This document shows positions 1 to 7,644 of a stretch of DNA of 21,390 nucleotides, piece by piece. Within the stretch, counting starts at the first letter, position 1; every line of letters begins with the position of its first letter. The notes under the pieces are model-generated. The model was not told the DNA's origin. It was given only the letters and a program-made list of their open reading frames with translations, and searched no databases. The stretch is from Nitrososphaerota archaeon. Its GTDB lineage: Archaea > Thermoproteota > EX4484-205 > JAAOZO01. The stretch covers positions 1-21,390 of the forward strand of contig JAAOZO010000172.1 in assembly GCA_011605715.1 (NCBI GenBank), written 5' to 3'. The position numbers and the translations under genes were made by a program.

Positions 1-46
1 AAAAAACATTAATAAGTAAGTTTCTCCTAGTGGTAAAAAGCAAAAA

Positions 47-676
47 ATGTTTGGAGATGATTCACCACTGGAAGCAAAATTACTCAAAGACTATCTTAGA
101 TCTGTTATAAGAGTACAAGGTGGCTGGCAACTAAACCTTTCTTGGAACAAGTCTTTCGATAAACTTCTAATTTTGTACAGGAACATACCTTTTTCATTCG
201 ACAAAGTTACCATCTATATGGCTGTGAGCGAGTTTGTAAAGAAAGAAGACCTTGATGATAAATGGAAACAAGCATTTCCAAAATTACTCGGAAATGCTTC
301 TTCTTTAGGATGGTCTGGATTCGTATTTAAAAAGCCATTTTTCTCATCTTCAAATACTAAGACCGAAAAACTTGTTCAAGGTTTGGTAAAGGAGGAGGCT
401 CTCTCCAACATGTTAAATTCAAAAAAGGATCTAATGGATCTTATTAAAAAGATTAAACCAGATTCAGCTACTGTAGACCTTTCTATCAACGTTACTTCTC
501 AAGCTAGTTTAGCTCAGTTTTTGGAAAATCCTACTGAGATATCTTGGGTCGCTTCTTTAGAAAAGTATGTTATAAGAGAACCTGGCATAAGTGGGTTAGT
601 AAAGAATGTGATGTCTGCCTTAGATCTAATGATTGCAACTGCCAAGGAATATTCAATGAAAGTTTATGAATCATAA
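47..676 (+). CDS. Hypothetical protein, 209 aa
   Basis: I do not recognise this protein. It is soluble, with no signal peptide or membrane segment, and appears to be mixed alpha/beta. It has a Trp/Leu-rich N-terminal third, a Lys-rich helical middle (residues about 105-138) and a helical C-terminal stretch (about 183-207). There are no metal-binding Cys/His clusters and no nucleotide-binding loop. The ATG at 47 is the first start after an in-frame TAA at 17, so the N-terminus is complete within the window. The upstream sequence is AT-rich and could hold a promoter, but I cannot place the TATA box firmly. It is convergent with the HAD gene and separated from it by 80 bp. Codon usage matches the neighbours (AGA-rich Arg, AT-rich third positions), so it is probably a real lineage-specific gene. 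Confidence 0.75.
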   Translation: MFGDDSPLEAKLLKDYLRSVIRVQGGWQLNLSWNKSFDKLLILYRNIPFSFDKVTIYMAVSEFVKKEDLDDKWKQAFPKLLGNASSLGWSGFVFKKPFFSSSNTKTEKLVQGLVKEEALSNMLNSKKDLMDLIKKIKPDSATVDLSINVTSQASLAQFLENPTEISWVASLEKYVIREPGISGLVKNVMSALDLMIATAKEYSMKVYES

Positions 677-756
677 TCTTACATGCAAGCTCGAGAGAAG
701 AACCTAAAACTTTAGTTCAGAAATGAGTTGCTAAGAATTTTTATTACAACAACAAA

Positions 757-1431
757 TCATGGGTCAGCGACTAGCTCCTTTAAATCCTCTATTTTACTAA
801 GGATATAGTCTGGGTTAAACTTTCTTATTTCTTCTTCATCTTCAATCCCCCACGTTAGAAGCGCAACTTTTACTCCAGCCCTTCTGGCTGAAATTCCATC
901 AATCAGAGTATCGCCTACCATGATGCATTTCTCTTTACTTACGTTAAGTTCTCTTAATGCTTTTAAAATTGGCTCCGGGGACGGCTTTGGTTCATTAACA
1001 TCATCTGCTGTTATTATTACTTGAAAAAATTCATAAATTCCGCCATTTTTAAGATATTTTGGAATTTCACTTCTGCTTCCGTTGCTTACTACCGCCATCC
1101 TTAATCCATCTTTCCTTAAGTAGTTTAGAGTTTCCTTAACTCCTGGGTAAAGCTTCACATATTTTGGTAAATAGTAAGGCTCCCATAGTTTTGCTACCAA
1201 CTCTTCATACTTTTTTGTTTCGTAGTCAGAATTTGCACTAGAACTAATCATTGAAACTAACTTCCTTGAAATTTCATGGTTAGGTAACCCAATCAACTTA
1301 ATTACTTTACCTTTCTCAGGTTGTTTCCATCCAAGCATTTTAGAAACTTCATAAACCATGATGTAAAAAGCTTCTCTTGAGTCGAATAAGGTTCCATCTA
1401 CATCAAATATTACAGCTTCAAACTTACCCAT
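757..1431 (-). CDS. HAD-superfamily hydrolase, phosphoglycolate-phosphatase-like
   Basis: This 224-aa protein has all four haloacid dehalogenase (HAD) motifs. Motif I is FDVDGT, with nucleophile D10 and acid/base D12. Motif II is VVSNG (S116). Motif III is the lysine of KPSPEP (K149). Motif IV is GDTLID (D174 and D178). The segment between motif I and II is helical, as in a C1-type cap, which fits the phosphoglycolate phosphatase/beta-phosphoglucomutase-like subfamily. These are cytosolic Mg-dependent phosphatases of small metabolites. The exact substrate cannot be read from sequence. Length is normal for the family. The gene stands alone, convergent with the preceding gene and divergent from the Lhr helicase across a 248-bp gap. 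That gap holds a small hairpin (1554-1567, AGAACT/AGTTCT) but no gene that I can support. Confidence 0.93.
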   Translation of the reverse strand: MGKFEAVIFDVDGTLFDSREAFYIMVYEVSKMLGWKQPEKGKVIKLIGLPNHEISRKLVSMISSSANSDYETKKYEELVAKLWEPYYLPKYVKLYPGVKETLNYLRKDGLRMAVVSNGSRSEIPKYLKNGGIYEFFQVIITADDVNEPKPSPEPILKALRELNVSKEKCIMVGDTLIDGISARRAGVKVALLTWGIEDEEEIRKFNPDYILSKIEDLKELVADP

Positions 1432-1679
1432 AAGCTCTTTTAATTTTTCTGGCTTGTTTTTAAGCTTTCCTCAGAGGTTTAGAAAATTTAGGTAATAAGT
1501 TGCTTAAGCCCCAAGTCAAGTAGTTTTTTGTAAAGATAGGTCCCCAAAAACTCAGAACTTTAGTTCTAGGATGCATAGACAAACGGAAAAGCTGGAAACT
1601 TCTGAACTTGAGTTGAGAGAAGACGTCACAACTAAAGATAACATTTTTAATTAGCTTAAAGTAATTCTTCCTCTAACGC

Positions 1680-4535
1680 ATGCAACCAGGCATAGTCTGT
1701 AATGATGATCTTCAAGTTCTTAGCTTACTTACAAATAGAGTAGTAGAACTCATAAAGGAAAGAAACTTAATTCCTTTAAGCGATGTACAAAAGTTAGCTA
1801 TACCCCAAATTCTTTCGGGGGAGAATGTCTTAGTAATTTCTCCAACAGGGACTGGAAAAACAGAAGCAGCAATACTGCCAATTTTTGATACTTTAATAAA
1901 ATCAGGTTTAAAAAATGAACCTGGATTTAAAATACTGTACATTACACCTCTAAGAGCCCTCAATAGAGACATGTTAGAACGCTTAATGTGGTGGGCTTCA
2001 AAACTTGACATAAAAATCGCTGTGAGGCACGGTGATACTTCAAAAAGAGAAAGGTCGCTTCAGTCAATGTATCCCCCTGACCTTATAGTAACCACTCCAG
2101 AAACATTTCAGATTCTCTTAGTTGGTAAAAAGCTTTCAAAATATCTAAAAACTGTAAAATGGGTTGTTGTTGATGAGGTTCATGAACTTGCACAAGATAA
2201 GCGTGGTTCTCAGTTAACTCTTGGTCTAGAGAGACTTAGGTTATTAACAGAATCTGAACCACAGATAGTTGGTCTTTCGGCTACTGTTGGCGATCCAAAT
2301 GTACTCTCAAGGTTTTTATTTGGTACGAATAGAAATTATAAGGTAGTTGATGCCTCACCTGAAAAATGGATTGAAATAGACGTAGTCTTACCTCGACCTT
2401 CCGAGAATGAAATAGAATTGGCAAGAGAAAATCTCGAGCACCCAGAGGTACTAGCAAGGCTAAACGTCATTTCAGAAGTGTTACTTTCAAATAACTCAAC
2501 TTTAATATTTACTAATACACGTGAGACTGCTGAAGCCTTAGCCAACAAGCTTACTTTGTACAAAAGTGATATAGCTACAGCCGTTCACCATGGTTCTTTA
2601 GGCGTAGCTATACGAGCGACTGCTGAAAAATGGCTGAAGACAGGAGAAGTTAAGGGTGTAGTTGCTACTTCAAGTTTAGAACTTGGAATTGACGTTGGTA
2701 ATGTTAATTTTGTGATTCAATATGGATCTCCTCGTCAGGCAATTCACTTAATTCAGAGGGTAGGAAGAAGTGGACATACAATTCAAGGTGTTTCTAAAGG
2801 ACTAATTGTAACAATAGATGAAGAAGATGCCATTGAATCTATAGTTATAAGAAAAAGAGCACTCGAGAAAAAATTGGAAGAACTTTCGATAATAGAGAAA
2901 CCTCTTGATGTTTTAGCTCATCAGATAACCGGCTTTCTTTTGTATAAGCCAAGTTGGGGTCTAGATGAGCTTTTAGAAATTATAAAGAATGCCTTTCCTT
3001 ACAGGGCACTTTCCTTGGAGGAATTGGACTTTTTAGTTTCATTTTTAGTTAATAGGTATCCTTCTTTACTAGTTTACGATAAGGAAAAAGGAATAATTAG
3101 AAGAGGAAAGTCCAATTTTTATACCTACAAGTTTTATTATGATCATATCTCAACTATTCCTGAAATTAAACAGTTTAAAGTAGTAGATTCACGCACAAAT
3201 GAAATCATAGGAACACTAGACGAAGAATTCGTAGCAGAAAAAGGGTTACCAGGTACAAAGTTTATAATGGGCGGTAGAGTTTGGGTATTTAACGAAGCAA
3301 AGGAAGATTCAATTTCTGTTACTTCCTCTGAGGATCCCACTGGGGCTGTACCATTCTGGGTTGGCGAGGAAATTCCTGTAGTGTTTCAAGTTGCTAGAGA
3401 GGTTGGACTGTTTAGAAGAAAAGTGTTAGAACAGCTAAAAAGCGGTCTTTCTTTGGAAGAAGTTGCTAGTTACTTTTCTAAATTATTTTCAATTAAAAAA
3501 GATGTTATAAAAGACGCAATTCATCCGATATATGAATCATATAAAGAAGGCTTTCCAGTAGCAACTGATGAAGAAGTAGTTATTGAGAATTGGAAAGGTA
3601 CTACTATAATTCATGCATGCAATGGAAATCAAGTAAATTCTGCACTAGCTAAAGTTCTCTCTTCGTTAATTCTAGAAAGAGAAGAAGCAATTGTTAGTAG
3701 TAATGACCCATATCGTGTAATCATAAACTATGATTTGGATCCTAAATTCGTTCTAGATCTTATGAAGAAAGTTAACGATAAAAACTTAATTGACTCTTTA
3801 ACTAGTGGAATAGAGTCAATAGGTTTGTTTAAGAGAAGGCTAATTCATGTGGGACGCAGGTTTGGAGTCATTGAGAAAGATGTTTCCTTAACTTCTCCAG
3901 AGCTAAATACCTTGATGAATCTTCTAAAGGGAACTCCTGTCTTTGAAGAAGCAAAAAATGAGCTCTTTACTAAAGATTATGATGTAAAGGACCTAAAATT
4001 GTTCTTAGAAGAGATCAAAAGTGGAAAATTAAAAGTAAGCTTCATAGAAAAAAGAGATGTTCCATCTCCTCTCGCATATATAGGACTTCACTCTGCTGAA
4101 AGAAAATCTGAAATCTTCCCTCCAGAAAAGTTGGAGAAATTGTTTAGAAAATATTCCTTAGCTAGACTAAAAAGTAGCTTGGTAAGTTTTATATGTTTAA
4201 ATTGTTTCTACTCCTTTGGACCTATTAAGGTCTCAAGTATTACGTTTCCATTAAATTGTCCAAAATGTGGATCCGAGTACGTGGGTCTTGTAAAAGACGA
4301 GGATGAAGCAAATTGGATAAAGTATCACTCAGATTCTGCTAAAGCCAAAAAAATTATGGAGAAAGCAAAAAGAACAGCTTTACTTCTCTATAGGTACAAA
4401 AACCTCGCAGCCTTAGTACTTGCAAGCAACGTTTCCTTGAGGGAAGCTGAGACGATTTTAACAAAATTTAATTCTGAGGAAGAAGTTTTAAGCGCAATAA
4501 TCGAAGCAGAAAAAAGAAGAAGCTTTGTTATTTAA
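1680..4535 (+). CDS. lhr: Lhr-family superfamily 2 helicase with C-terminal Cys4 motif
   Basis: This is a large helicase-related (Lhr) ATP-dependent nucleic-acid helicase of 951 aa, the usual archaeal Lhr length. Visible motifs are a Q-motif-like segment (Q37), motif I SPTGTGKTE (54-62), motif II DEVH (165-168), motif III SAT (200-202) and motif VI QRVGRSGH (359-366). The winged-helix and Lhr-core regions follow. Near the C-terminus are two cysteine pairs, CLNC (839-842) and CPKC (860-863), a probable zinc-binding Cys4 site found in some archaeal Lhr-like proteins. Lhr enzymes are 3'-5' translocases implicated in DNA repair and RNA transactions. The gene is probably monocistronic. It converges with the SMC5/6-like operon, with only 13 bp between the stop codons and a short T-rich stretch (4536-4548) in between. 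That proximity may reflect shared genome-maintenance roles, but this is inference. Confidence 0.95.
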   Translation: MQPGIVCNDDLQVLSLLTNRVVELIKERNLIPLSDVQKLAIPQILSGENVLVISPTGTGKTEAAILPIFDTLIKSGLKNEPGFKILYITPLRALNRDMLERLMWWASKLDIKIAVRHGDTSKRERSLQSMYPPDLIVTTPETFQILLVGKKLSKYLKTVKWVVVDEVHELAQDKRGSQLTLGLERLRLLTESEPQIVGLSATVGDPNVLSRFLFGTNRNYKVVDASPEKWIEIDVVLPRPSENEIELARENLEHPEVLARLNVISEVLLSNNSTLIFTNTRETAEALANKLTLYKSDIATAVHHGSLGVAIRATAEKWLKTGEVKGVVATSSLELGIDVGNVNFVIQYGSPRQAIHLIQRVGRSGHTIQGVSKGLIVTIDEEDAIESIVIRKRALEKKLEELSIIEKPLDVLAHQITGFLLYKPSWGLDELLEIIKNAFPYRALSLEELDFLVSFLVNRYPSLLVYDKEKGIIRRGKSNFYTYKFYYDHISTIPEIKQFKVVDSRTNEIIGTLDEEFVAEKGLPGTKFIMGGRVWVFNEAKEDSISVTSSEDPTGAVPFWVGEEIPVVFQVAREVGLFRRKVLEQLKSGLSLEEVASYFSKLFSIKKDVIKDAIHPIYESYKEGFPVATDEEVVIENWKGTTIIHACNGNQVNSALAKVLSSLILEREEAIVSSNDPYRVIINYDLDPKFVLDLMKKVNDKNLIDSLTSGIESIGLFKRRLIHVGRRFGVIEKDVSLTSPELNTLMNLLKGTPVFEEAKNELFTKDYDVKDLKLFLEEIKSGKLKVSFIEKRDVPSPLAYIGLHSAERKSEIFPPEKLEKLFRKYSLARLKSSLVSFICLNCFYSFGPIKVSSITFPLNCPKCGSEYVGLVKDEDEANWIKYHSDSAKAKKIMEKAKRTALLLYRYKNLAALVLASNVSLREAETILTKFNSEEEVLSAIIEAEKRRSFVI

Positions 4536-4548
4536 GTCTTTTTATTTC

Positions 4549-5091
4549 TCATGAGAAGATATACTTTATTATGTTCTCTAAGTCAACTTCAGACTTAGTT
4601 CTCCATCCTAAAATAATATAGTCTTCCTTCTCATCAAGATAACCAGCTCTTACATATTTAGATAGTAACCTAGTTGCCTTCCACTTCGGTAGTTTTTGAC
4701 TTAAAATTTGTTCTAACTCTTGCCTAGTTGTTTTTCCTTCTTTTGATATTATTGTTGCGATACATACTGTAAGTCCTGCAATTTCGTCTATACTCCATCC
4801 TGAAGTTCTTAAGTCGGTGATAGTTAAAGGATCCTTAATTGAAATAAAAAACCTACAGTTGGATAAAACTTCATGAGGTTCTGAAAGTGTTTTTAGCTCA
4901 CCAGAATCAGAAACTATTTTTATTGTAAGTCCAAGTTCGCTGATTCTTTCTTCTAACTTCTTAAGGACCTTTGTGTAATCCTGCCCTAACGCCTTTCTTA
5001 ATTCCCATCCTTTTATACCTGGATTCCTGTGAGACTTAAAGAAAAGTAGTTGCGCTGCTCTTCTTAACTTTTTAGTGCTTTCCTCTTCCAT
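4549..5091 (-). CDS. Nse3/MAGE-like (KITE) tandem winged-helix protein
   Basis: This 180-aa protein is the third gene of the SMC5/6-like operon. Residues 7-88 look like a first winged helix: an RRAAQLLFF helix, then PGIKGWELRKAL, then a YTKVLKKLEERISELG helix. Residues 102-160 look like a second. It ends with IILGWRTKSEVD (159-170) and then a short helix. In eukaryotic MAGE/Nse3 proteins the second winged helix ends in an F-L-W-G-P-R-A-x-x-E-T motif before the last helix, and the order and spacing here are very similar. Nse1 shares this fold, but the Nse1 RING is absent. KITE proteins bind the kleisin linker and DNA in SMC complexes. The ATG lies one base after the stop of the kleisin-like gene, implying translational coupling. 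ScpB is an alternative KITE assignment. The fold is likely; the Nse3 label is inference. Confidence 0.7.
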   Translation of the reverse strand: MEEESTKKLRRAAQLLFFKSHRNPGIKGWELRKALGQDYTKVLKKLEERISELGLTIKIVSDSGELKTLSEPHEVLSNCRFFISIKDPLTITDLRTSGWSIDEIAGLTVCIATIISKEGKTTRQELEQILSQKLPKWKATRLLSKYVRAGYLDEKEDYIILGWRTKSEVDLENIIKYIFS

Positions 5092-5092
5092 T

Positions 5093-5848
5093 TTACTTCA
5101 CTACTATCACAAAGCTTTCAGGATTTTTACTTTCAGTAGTTTTTTCTTTTTTAACAACCCAAACTTTTCCTTTCAATGGTTCTCTAATGATGCCTGCGTA
5201 ACCATATGTGATCATAAAACTTAGAACTACAGCTTTAAAGATTTTATCAGAAAGATTTTCGCTTTCAATAAGTTTTTCATACAACTCCTTCCCTCCTCTT
5301 TTTTCAAGTTCCTCGTACATTTTTTCAATTTCTTCACTTATTTCTCTTTCACTTAAAAAGTTTATCTTAACTTCGTTTTCAACATTTCTTTCTTCTCTTT
5401 CTTCTTCAAATGAGTACTTTGTTATGTTGCTCCAATAAGTCATTGATTCCTTTAGTAAAAAAGGGTTTATTACATCCCTTCCAACAACTGGTCTCCAAGA
5501 TTGAATAAAGGCTCTGCTAAGTTTTTCTACATCGCTTCCAAGTATAGCTAACTTCGTTAAGAATGGATCAATATATAAAATTCCAGACCTGTTTTTCAAT
5601 GCCTTAGTTTTTTCAAAGATTATTACTGCCAATCTTTGAATAACTTCAGAACAGTTGTTGATTTCTTCTAAATTGTTACTGTTACTCAATAATTCTGCAA
5701 GTTTTCTTATCTTTTCATCAAGATTAATTTCAAGAATGTTTTCCTCCTTACTTATTATATTGTCAAGTTCTTCTATCAACTTCTGTATTTCTTTTTTATT
5801 AGTTGTTTCTCTGTCGCTAAGCAATTGTAACGACTGCCTCCCTGCCAA
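5093..5848 (-). CDS. Nse4-like kleisin (SMC-complex bridging subunit)
   Basis: This 251-aa helical protein lies between the SMC-like and KITE-like genes, the place where a kleisin is expected. An N-terminal helical part (20-90) is followed by a segment rich in FLTKLAILG (96-104) and FIQSWRPVVGRD (114-125). After an acidic charged linker (145-185) comes a likely winged helix, LSDKIFKAVVLSFMITYGYAGI (199-220), with beta-like KVWVV following. Eukaryotic Nse4 proteins have the same order: a helix pair, a conserved W-x-x-x-G segment, a charged linker, then a helix with LSF and an x-x-G-x-A-x-I hairpin. ScpA-type kleisin is the alternative. The longest form uses TTG at 5848 and overlaps the SMC gene by 32 bp. 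A second TTG at 5824 overlaps the SMC stop and has GGGAGG (5837-5842) upstream, and may be the true start. Confidence 0.62.
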   Translation of the reverse strand: MAGRQSLQLLSDRETTNKKEIQKLIEELDNIISKEENILEINLDEKIRKLAELLSNSNNLEEINNCSEVIQRLAVIIFEKTKALKNRSGILYIDPFLTKLAILGSDVEKLSRAFIQSWRPVVGRDVINPFLLKESMTYWSNITKYSFEEEREERNVENEVKINFLSEREISEEIEKMYEELEKRGGKELYEKLIESENLSDKIFKAVVLSFMITYGYAGIIREPLKGKVWVVKKEKTTESKNPESFVIVVK

Positions 5849-7592
5849 CTTTTTGAACTATTATTCCGGTTGCATCTTTTATTCCTTTTGGTACTTGGCC
5901 TGGCGTAACAACTAAGAACAAAGTATTAGGATGTTTTTTTGCTTCCTCCTCTATCAATCCAAAGAATGTCTCTCTTGTTTTTGGGTCCATATGAACATCA
6001 AATTCATCAAGTGCTCTAATTGGCGACTTTATCAAACTTTGAAGAGAAAGAATGAAAGCTACAACAGAAGCACTTCTTTCTCCTCCACTCTGAGTGTAGT
6101 AGTTAAGTTCAGTGAGAGGTGCCCCTCCAAAACTAACAAGTATTTGAATACCTGCTTGTTCTAAGTCTTCAATGTTTATCAGTCTCACTTCTCCAATAGC
6201 GTTAATTCTTGCCATTCTTTCCTTAAAGTTTTTGTCTATTTCTTCGACAGTTTCCTCCATTTTTTTCCTCCATCTATTTGTAAGCTCTTTAATTTCTTCT
6301 TCAACCTTTTCCTTTTCTATCTTTATTTTTGTTGCCTTCTCTCTTATGTCTTCGTACGTCTTTTTATAACTATTGTATATTTCTTCAGCATTTTCTACAA
6401 CTGTACCTAAGCTGTTTAACTCAATTCTAATTTTTTCCATTTCCTCTTTTATTTCATCTTCATTTCTAATTTCTTTGGGTTTAGGTCCCTTTTTCTTAGC
6501 TTCTTCTTCAACCTTTTCCAATTCTTCTTTTAGCTTTGCAATTTTTTCTTCCAACTTACTTTTTTCTTTATTCATAACTTTTTGCACTTTTCTGGCTATT
6601 GCTTTTCTTACCCTCAGCTTTATGTAGTCTCTTAGATCGTGTCTTATTTGAGTAGCGTAAACTTTTCTTTTTTCGCTATCGCTTTCTCTTACCAATTCTT
6701 CAATAGTATTGTTTATTTTTTTGGACTTTTCCTTCAGTTGCGTTGAGTGTTTTCTTAAGAGCACTTCAATCTCTTTCAACTTCTTCTCAATGTTTTCATG
6801 TTTCTTTTCACTTTCTTCTATAATCTGATTCGTCTCCTCCCTCTTACACCACAGGAGTTCAATCTCTAGCTCTTCTAGTCTAAGTTTAAGAGAATCTCTT
6901 CTTGTTAATTTGTCTACCTCTTCTTTCCATTTGTTTAGCGTTCTTTCAGCTTCAGAAAGCAACGTCGTTACAACTTTTTCTTCTCCTGCAGTACTCTGTA
7001 ACTTGTTTTTTGCATCGTTTATTTTTTCTCTAAAGCTTATTAAACCAAGAGCCCTCTCAATTGATTGAAGTTTTTCTTGTGGGCTCATTCTCGCTATCTG
7101 CTCAATCATATACTGTTGCATTATGATTAGTATATTGTCAGGGTCGATTCCAAACGAGTTAAGAATTTCTTGAACTTCCATCTTAGTTACTGGTTTGAAA
7201 TTAATTTGATGCCAATACTCTCCATCTTTTCTTATATACCTAGTTATGATTAGTTCATCACTTCTTATTCTTTGATTTGGCCTTTTTCCATTAACTGGTC
7301 TATTATCGAACACTAACGTTACTCGCGCTATTTCTTCTCCCCATCTTATTAGGTCGCTAAGCTTTCTGCTCCTTTCAGTGTGTGCTTGTCCAAGGGCGAC
7401 AGATAGGGCAAGAAGTAACGAAGATTTTCCTGCTCCATTTGGCCCCAAGATTAGGTTTAATCCTGGATTTAACTGAATCCTAGCATACTTATAAGCCATA
7501 AAATTTTCAAGTATCATCTCCTTTAAAAGAAGCGCAGGTTCTTGAGTATTTTCTATGTTTTTTTGATTCTTCTGCATAACTACCAATTGCAT
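5817..7592 (-). CDS. SMC5/6-like ATPase with short coiled coil and no hinge
   Basis: This 591-aa SMC/RecN/Rad50-superfamily ABC ATPase has Walker A GPNGAGKSS (50-58), a Q-loop near IMQQ (158-160), SPQEKLQSIERALG (170-183), signature QSGGERSAS (501-509), Walker B IRALDEFD (525-532) and D-loop MDPKTRE. The switch position reads VVTPG, with Thr-Pro in place of the usual His. SGGERS-x-S, LDEFDV-x-MD and the TP switch are features of eukaryotic SMC5/SMC6, not of SMC1-4 or bacterial/archaeal SMC. Residues about 185-460 are charged heptad-like coiled coil. The middle has no globular hinge of about 150 residues and no CxxC zinc hook (the only Cys is 249). The protein is about half the length of SMC5/6. 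The ATG at 7592 lies 26.5 nt from a TATA palindrome, implying a leaderless first gene. Confidence 0.88.
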   Translation of the reverse strand: MQLVVMQKNQKNIENTQEPALLLKEMILENFMAYKYARIQLNPGLNLILGPNGAGKSSLLLALSVALGQAHTERSRKLSDLIRWGEEIARVTLVFDNRPVNGKRPNQRIRSDELIITRYIRKDGEYWHQINFKPVTKMEVQEILNSFGIDPDNILIIMQQYMIEQIARMSPQEKLQSIERALGLISFREKINDAKNKLQSTAGEEKVVTTLLSEAERTLNKWKEEVDKLTRRDSLKLRLEELEIELLWCKREETNQIIEESEKKHENIEKKLKEIEVLLRKHSTQLKEKSKKINNTIEELVRESDSEKRKVYATQIRHDLRDYIKLRVRKAIARKVQKVMNKEKSKLEEKIAKLKEELEKVEEEAKKKGPKPKEIRNEDEIKEEMEKIRIELNSLGTVVENAEEIYNSYKKTYEDIREKATKIKIEKEKVEEEIKELTNRWRKKMEETVEEIDKNFKERMARINAIGEVRLINIEDLEQAGIQILVSFGGAPLTELNYYTQSGGERSASVVAFILSLQSLIKSPIRALDEFDVHMDPKTRETFFGLIEEEAKKHPNTLFLVVTPGQVPKGIKDATGIIVQKVGREAVVTIA

Positions 7593-7609
7593 GTGTTTCC
7601 CTGAAGGAG

Positions 7610-7627
7610 ATAAAAATATATTTTTAT
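7610..7627. promoter_or_regulatory. Symmetrical bidirectional TATA promoter
   Basis: An 18-bp perfect palindrome, ATAAAAATATATTTTTAT, is centred at 7618.5. The ATG of the SMC5/6-like operon (7592, leftward) and the ATG of the divergent gene (7645, rightward) are each 26.5 nt from that centre. Archaeal TATA boxes are centred about 26-27 nt before the transcription start, so both transcripts are predicted to begin at or next to their start codons. One TBP site would then drive both genes. The direction would depend on flanking BRE elements, which I cannot assign with confidence. Confidence 0.7.
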
Positions 7628-7644
7628 GAGGCTTAAAACGAGTA

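Noticed and set aside
5093..6627. Long open frames on the opposite strand of the SMC-like and kleisin-like genes (for example 6172-6627)
   Set aside because: They mirror Lys/Glu-rich coding sequence and read as Ser/Phe/Leu-rich low-complexity proteins. They have no promoter or plausible domain.
5817..7592. Rad50/SbcC assignment for the coiled-coil ATPase
   Set aside because: No zinc-hook CxxC, no adjacent Mre11 nuclease, and the signature and Walker B segments match SMC5/6 instead.
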